DNA from: Istiophorus platypterus
Lineage: Eukaryota; Chordata; Actinopteri; Istiophoriformes; Istiophoridae
Length of the DNA: 64,000 nucleotides
Assembly (NCBI GenBank): GCA_016859345.1
Contig: CM029121.1
Span: forward strand, 27,231,527-27,295,526
Direction of reading: 5' to 3'
A program made the translations under genes and the position numbers. How positions within the stretch are numbered: the stretch's first letter is position 1; each line of letters starts with the position of its first letter. Shown piece after piece: positions 59,393-64,000 of this stretch. The notes beneath the pieces are model-generated. The model was not told where the DNA came from, did not search any database, and worked only from the letters and a program-made list of their open reading frames with translations.

Positions 59393-62300
59393 GTGAATTA
59401 CCAGTACAGAACAAAATAAACCTCACCACCTGTTGTTATTATTGTGTTTTATATCATTTTATATTATATCATACATATGGATGGATTTAAAGGTGCAGTA
59501 ATAGATTCTCCTTTATTTCTTCTGCATAATTTCTCTCACAGTTCATTAACACAGTCAAAGATATTGTATCTCACTCTTTTATTTAATTTCTCGTTTAGTT
59601 TGTATTTGTTTTATTCAGAGTTCTTTCTCAGTTTTCTGTGACTCTCCAGCTTGGTCTCTTTTAAGGTGAATTTAAAGCTGGGGGGTCGGAAAGGGGGGAA
59701 AAAAAAGTCTGGTCTTATTGCACTTTTTGTCGATTTCTAAAACGAAAATGTGACGGAGAGCCTAAAATGATAACCGCGAGGGCCCGCGTCCTGTCCTCAG
59801 TACTATATGAAGGCCGGCGCCGTCGTGCAGGAGGACATCTCGGAGGCGTCGCTGATCATCGGCGTGAAGCGGCCGCCGGAGGAGAAGGTCATCGCCCGGA
59901 AGACGTACGCGTTCTTCTCCCACACCATCAAGGCCCAGGAGGCCAACATGGGGCTCCTGGATGACCTGCTGAAGAAGGTGAGAGCACTGAAAAAAGGCCT
60001 GACCCCCCCCCCCCCGGTTAAGCTTATTCATGATGCAAAGATCACAGCTGACCCCGTTAAAAAAAAACACTGTGCGGTTGGTTTCGTAGGATCCGTTAAG
60101 TTCATCCCGGCCTTGTTTTGGATGCTTGACTTTCTTAATTTCAGAAACAGTCAAATGTTCAGTGGTGTAGACAAACAGACAGTTTAGGCCCGTGGCAAGA
60201 AAAGAATGGCGCAAGACACAAACAATAAAAAGAGATATTTTCCCACATATTAACAACAGTCTTCTCTCTTCTTTGTTGTATCTCTGTATATTTAATTTTC
60301 CTACATATTCAACCTCCTACATAAAGAATCTATAACAGAGTTTGATTGGTGTTTTCAGGAGGTTCGTCTGATCGACTACGAGAAGATGGTGGACGCCAAC
60401 GGCTACCGGATTGTGGCATTTGGCCAGTGGGCCGGTGTGGCAGGTAGGACAGAGCACACGGCAGGGTTTTCGCAACGAGCCTCGGTTTGTCACCGGGGCT
60501 GTTGTGAAATCGGGCGGCGGCGGCGGCGGCACCTGTTTGGTAAACTTGTGTGACTCATGAGATAGACGGCGCCGGTGGACGGATGCAGCCGGGAGGGAGA
60601 TGCTTGTTCAAACATTTTCTGTTTGACTTGTGATATGCCCAGACCTTCGTCATCCGGTCAATCTGACACGAAGCAGGGTAGGGTAGGACGGCGGCCGAAA
60701 CCAAACCAGCCTGCCCAGTGAAAATAGTTAAAGACCTGGGATGGTCCGCATTTGTTGATTAATATAACTGACGTTTTATTATATTTACACTTTATTATTT
60801 TATCATTTATTTAATTAATATTTATTCATATTTAAATATTTATATTCATATTTATATATGTATTATTTATTTTATTAGTATTTCTTTATATTGTAATTTA
60901 TTATTTATCAAACTATTTTTTTATATTCTAATATTTTCTGAGGTTTTACTAATAATCTTTGGAGCTTTTCTTATTTTTCTGGACATATTGTACTTCTGGT
61001 CATTTTATTAAAAATGTTCACATTTTACTGAATTTTTTGGAAAACTTGTGATTTTTCATTCAACGTTTAAAATTCTATCAACGCTTTACAGAGATTTTTT
61101 TTTGGATATTTAACTAATTGTTTTCTAAAAAAAATCGAAATATTTGTGTATTATTTGGTGAATTGTTCAAGTTTTATTTAATCAGCATTAACCTTCCTTT
61201 CTTTTTATTTTTAATATCTTTATTTTGAAGGGATGATAAACATTCTGCATGGACTGGGGCTTCGCTTCCTGGCTCTTGGCCACCACACTCCCTTCATGGT
61301 GAGAGAAAATAGGAAATCACTCTTTATTCATTTAACCCAAACACACAGAAAAACACACTTTGTCCTCAAACTACAGTTTAGAAATAAACAGTCCCTGCGA
61401 TTTCTCAGCCTTTTATTTCTTAGCATATGTTTTATTCTACCTGGGCCTCACCTGGTTCTCATCCCGTCCCCCTCTGTCCCCTGCGTCCTTTCATAGCACA
61501 TTGGCATGGCCCACAACTACAGGAACGTCAGCCAGGCCATTCAGGCCGTCAGGGACTGCGGGTATGAGATCTCCATGGGGCTCATGCCCAAGTCCATCGG
61601 CCCCGTCACGTTCTGTTTCACTGGAACCGGCAATGTCTCCAAGGTGCGGCCCTGGTTGAGAGTCCGGAAGGACTGGGGGTTCTGGCGAGGTGTTTGGGGA
61701 ATCTTAGCCTCTTGTGTGACTCCTTTTCTGCCCCCTGCAGGGAGCCCAGGACATCATCAACGAGCTTCCTGTCGAATATGTTGAACCTCATGAGTTGAAG
61801 GACGTGTCTGAGAGCGGAGGTATGTCTGGTGGCCAGGGGGAGGGACGGGCCGGCCCGCATGGGTTAACTGCCTGAGTGAGGCTGAGGTAACTTTACACCG
61901 ACGTTAAGCATCAACCGACCTAGAGATATAAAATAGAAGAATAAAAGTTACGGCGACTGTAGAAACAATAACAGCGGTGAACAAAAGTCTTCATTCTTGA
62001 TTTAAAACCACTGGCGAGTTTTGGCCGACCTGCAGTTTTCTGGGGGTGATGTGATCCACTACCTTTGTGTTAGTGAGGACTCGAGCAGTGTCTGATGGAC
62101 TTTTTAGGCAGACCTATAAAGACACCATTACACTAGTCAAGCCTACTGAAGATAAATGCGTGGCTTTGTATCCGTGATACATTTTTAAGGTGACAGTAGG
62201 CCGACTTTGTAATTGTCTTAATGTCTCAAATTCTGGTCTTATTCCATGACTACAACCAGATTTCTGGCTTGGTTTGTGGTTTTTAATATAAAAGATTGAA

Positions 62301-63945
62301 GCTGTACTTAACGTTTTCATAGGACCATAGTCCCCTGTTTGTTTGTCGTCTGCATAGTTATGATAACTTATTTTGTAGCATTCCATAATTTGAGCTAGTG
62401 GAAGCATGTGGATGTTGAACAGAAAGGGGCCCAGAATGGAGCCTTGGGGAACTCCATGTGTAATTTCTATCCACTCAGATGTGTAGCTAACTATAGACAC
62501 AAAGTAGTCCCTCTCCTTTAAGTAGGATTCAACCCAGTTTAGTGCTGTGCCAGAAAGTCACGCCAAGTTTTGTAGCTGGTCAAGTAATAAGTTGTGGTCG
62601 TGTTGTATGCAGCGGATTTAAGACTTTATTAAGAGCAGTCTCAGTGCTGTGGTGTGGTTCAAAACCTGACTAGAAGACATCAAAACAGCTGTTGGGTGCC
62701 AAAAAGTTATTCAACTGTTGTAGTACTGTATCAGTATGTAGTAGTTTATTTTTTTTCCTGTCAGATCTGACCAAAATGTATGCCACCGTCTTGAGCCGCC
62801 ACCACCACCTGATGAGGAAGAGCGATGGCATCTATGACCCCATGGAGTACGAGATCCACCCGGAGCTGTACACCTCGCACTTCAGGACCAGCGTGAGTCC
62901 ACTAGACTCTGTCACGCCACTACCACGCCACTAACCCCTGTTACAACATTCCTTATTCAGCCTACCACCTGCTGTTGTCAGTCACCCAGAGGCCTCGTCC
63001 TCTGCCTCTGTCAGCAGATCTGAACACGTGCCGTTTTGGCAAGGTTGTGTGGGTGTTTCAAAACACATGCCACAGGTTTTACATAACAGTTAACCTGCTT
63101 AAGGTCAGGTTGACTTTCATCACACTGCTCAAAGTGCTTCATGAGAAAGAGATGGCCGATACATCTGCCTCCTCAATAATAGTTCAACTAACAAGAATAT
63201 GTGAAACAATAAAGAAAAAAGTGAATATAAAAACAGGCTTTCAGAGTTCACAGTCACTTAAATGTGTCAGTGAATACCCCTAGGTTAGTTTTTTTGATGA
63301 ATCATTTGTTCTTTAAAATGTTAGAAAATGGTGTAATATCCCAGTTTTCACAATCATTATCCAAAGGTCATTAGCCAAGGATATTCAGTTTAAAATTATG
63401 TTAAACATTTGCAGGAATCAGTGAACATTTATTGGCTAAATTTCTGCACAAAGGTCATATTGAATATTATAGGGGAACAAAACCTAATTCAGTAACTTCT
63501 TCAGAGCTTGACCCAGAATTTTCTTTGTGCCAAATTAAATGATTCAATAAAATCTGTATCAGAATGGTGAAAGTAAGTAAATAAATACATACTAAATACT
63601 TCTGTGATACACTACACCAATTCCTTAGACATGACCAAACTTGTCACCAAATCTCCCTTAGATCTATTTATATTTATTTATTTTAGACAAATTAAAGGTC
63701 ATCTCTGGTCCAAATTTTGGACCCAATCTGAAATGAAACCCACCAGAATACAATGTGAAAAAAATTTTGTTATCTCTCATGTCATTTAAACTGCAGGTGG
63801 CTCCCTACACGACCTGTCTGATCAATGGTATTTACTGGGATCCCCACACGCCTCGACTCCTCAGGCGCCTGGACGCCCAGAAGCTGATGAGACCGCCCAA
63901 GACCTTGTCTACCGACAGCGGGGGATCACCAGAGCTGCCGCACAG
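59174..63945 (+). CDS. aass: Alpha-aminoadipic semialdehyde synthase, N-terminal part (gene runs past the window)
   Basis: Eight exons (59174-59392, 59801-59977, 60359-60443, 61231-61298, 61497-61643, 61741-61819, 62765-62892, 63797-63945) give about 350 residues in frame. AASS is a mitochondrial-matrix bifunctional enzyme. Its N-terminal lysine-ketoglutarate reductase makes saccharopine from lysine and 2-oxoglutarate with NADPH, and its C-terminal saccharopine dehydrogenase cleaves it (family knowledge). Only the reductase part is present here; vertebrate AASS is about 926 residues. Diagnostic stretches: AIRREDINPWERRAPLAP, GVKRPPEEK, TYAFFSHTIKAQEANMGLLD, AFGQWAGVAGMINILHGLG, MAHNYRNVSQAIQAVRD, VLSRHHHL. 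The start at 59174 gives a basic, acid-free N-terminus (MFRLLSRRGKGTPG, then RRHQHHR) fitting a mitochondrial presequence. The orientation relative to fezf1 and cadps2 is as in mammals. Confidence 0.96.
59801..59977 (+). CDS. aass: aass coding exon 2
   Basis: 59 codons: YYMKAGAVVQEDISEASLII, then GVKRPPEEKVIARKTYAFFS and HTIKAQEANMGLLDDLLKK. Acceptor CCTCAG, donor GTGAGA, phase 0. The PPEE and FFSHTIKAQ blocks are hallmark motifs of the AlaDh/PNT-like N-terminal domain in AASS. Confidence 0.96.
60359..60443 (+). CDS. aass: aass coding exon 3
   Basis: 28 codons plus one base: EVRLIDYEKMVDANGYRI then VAFGQWAGVA. Acceptor TTTTCAG, donor GTAGGA, phase 1. Confidence 0.95.
60444..61230. other. aass intron 3
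   Basis: 0.8 kb. GC-rich just after the donor (CGG repeat 60513-60531), then strongly AT-rich (60740-61220). No other feature. Confidence 0.8.
61231..61298 (+). CDS. aass: aass coding exon 4
   Basis: Two bases complete Gly, then 22 codons: MINILHGLGLRFLALGHHTP, FM. Acceptor TTGAAG, donor GTGAGA, phase 0. Confidence 0.95.
61497..61643 (+). CDS. aass: aass coding exon 5
   Basis: 49 codons: HIGMAHNYRNVSQAIQAVRD, CGYEISMGLMPKSIGPVTFC, FTGTGNVSK. Acceptor TCATAG at 61496; the donor GTGCGG at 61644 is somewhat weak at +3/+4. The glycine-rich GTGNVSKGA is conserved in the reductase fold. Confidence 0.95.
61741..61819 (+). CDS. aass: aass coding exon 6
   Basis: 26 codons plus one base: GAQDIINELPVEYVEPHELK, DVSESG. 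Acceptor CTGCAG, donor GTATGT. Only a 97-base intron precedes it. Confidence 0.95.
61820..62764. other. aass intron 6 with an antisense LINE fragment
   Basis: 0.9 kb; about two thirds of it is the LINE remnant at 62108-62727. Confidence 0.85.
62108..62727 (-). mobile_element. LINE (non-LTR) reverse-transcriptase fragment
   Basis: The minus strand at 62114-62500 is open for 128 codons and contains ITHGVPQGSILGPFLFNIHM and SYHNYADDKQTGDYG. These are the GVPQGS...LGP block and the YADD catalytic motif of non-LTR reverse transcriptases of the CR1/L2/Rex-like type common in fish. + strand words outside the open frame (gccgactttgtaattgtctt, agagcagtctcagtgctgtg) also fit that LINE. Internal deletions relative to the family and no start or endonuclease domain: a dead copy. 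Confidence 0.85.
62765..62892 (+). CDS. aass: aass coding exon 7
   Basis: Two bases complete Asp, then 42 codons: LTKMYATVLSRHHHLMRKSD, GIYDPMEYEIHPELYTSHFR, TS. Acceptor TGTCAG, donor GTGAGT, phase 0. Confidence 0.95.
62893..63796. other. aass intron 7
   Basis: 0.9 kb, AT-rich toward the 3' side. I see no repeat family or gene in it. Confidence 0.75.
63797..63945 (+). CDS. aass: aass coding exon 8 (last in window)
   Basis: 49 codons plus two bases: VAPYTTCLINGIYWDPHTPR, LLRRLDAQKLMRPPKTLSTD, SGGSPELPH. Acceptor CTGCAG, donor GTAAGA at 63946. The next residue is split (AG plus the next exon). The rest of the gene lies past 64000. Confidence 0.94.
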
Positions 63946-64000
63946 GTAAGAACGTGGTCCCGGGGAACCTGCCAACCAGTGAACTGTTCTCAAACTTACC

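Noticed and set aside
1..64000. CRISPR array, phage, toxin-antitoxin or other prokaryotic defence system
   Set aside because: No spaced direct repeats with unique spacers and no bacterial-type operons; the window is intron-rich vertebrate DNA.

Overview
The window is vertebrate nuclear DNA, almost certainly from a ray-finned fish (teleost; a spiny-rayed lineage is possible but not shown). Exons are short, with GT/AG splice sites, inside long introns. Dinucleotide microsatellites are abundant. Several interspersed repeats match families I know as common in teleost genomes: Tc1/mariner remnants, a LINE reverse-transcriptase fragment, and short non-autonomous elements. I saw no prokaryotic, plasmid, phage or CRISPR features and no tRNA or rRNA gene.

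Three protein-coding genes lie on the + strand in the order CADPS2, FEZF1, AASS. This order and orientation match the human chromosome 7q31 block. It separates this locus from the paralogous CADPS/FEZF2 locus, which has no AASS neighbour.

(1) Positions 1-33803 hold the 3' half of cadps2, a priming factor for dense-core vesicle exocytosis. Nine constitutive-looking exons are in frame with one another, and there is also a 120-nt cassette exon resembling the extra segment of the paralogue CADPS. The gene's 5' part lies outside the window. The last coding exon(s), for the acidic C-terminus, were not found before fezf1.

(2) Positions 33804-43691 are intergenic, AT-rich, and contain repeats and two CpG-rich patches.

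(3) Positions 43692-49540 hold a complete four-exon fezf1, a forebrain and olfactory transcriptional repressor with an eh1 motif and six C2H2 zinc fingers. Its first exon sits in a CpG-rich block, and a polyadenylation signal lies about 180 bp after the stop.

(4) Positions 49541-59173 are intergenic and repeat-bearing.

(5) From 59174 to the window end are the first eight coding exons of aass, the mitochondrial bifunctional lysine-degradation enzyme. They cover the N-terminal lysine-ketoglutarate reductase part.

The three genes do not form a pathway. Their linkage is best explained as an ancient syntenic block in which long cadps2 introns may carry regulatory elements of the developmental gene fezf1 (inference). 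No new biological system was found. The most useful leads are the cadps2 cassette exon, two weaker exon candidates, the missing cadps2 terminal exon, a 370-bp Z-DNA-prone tract close to a cadps2 exon, and recurring C-homopolymers at cadps2 splice acceptors.
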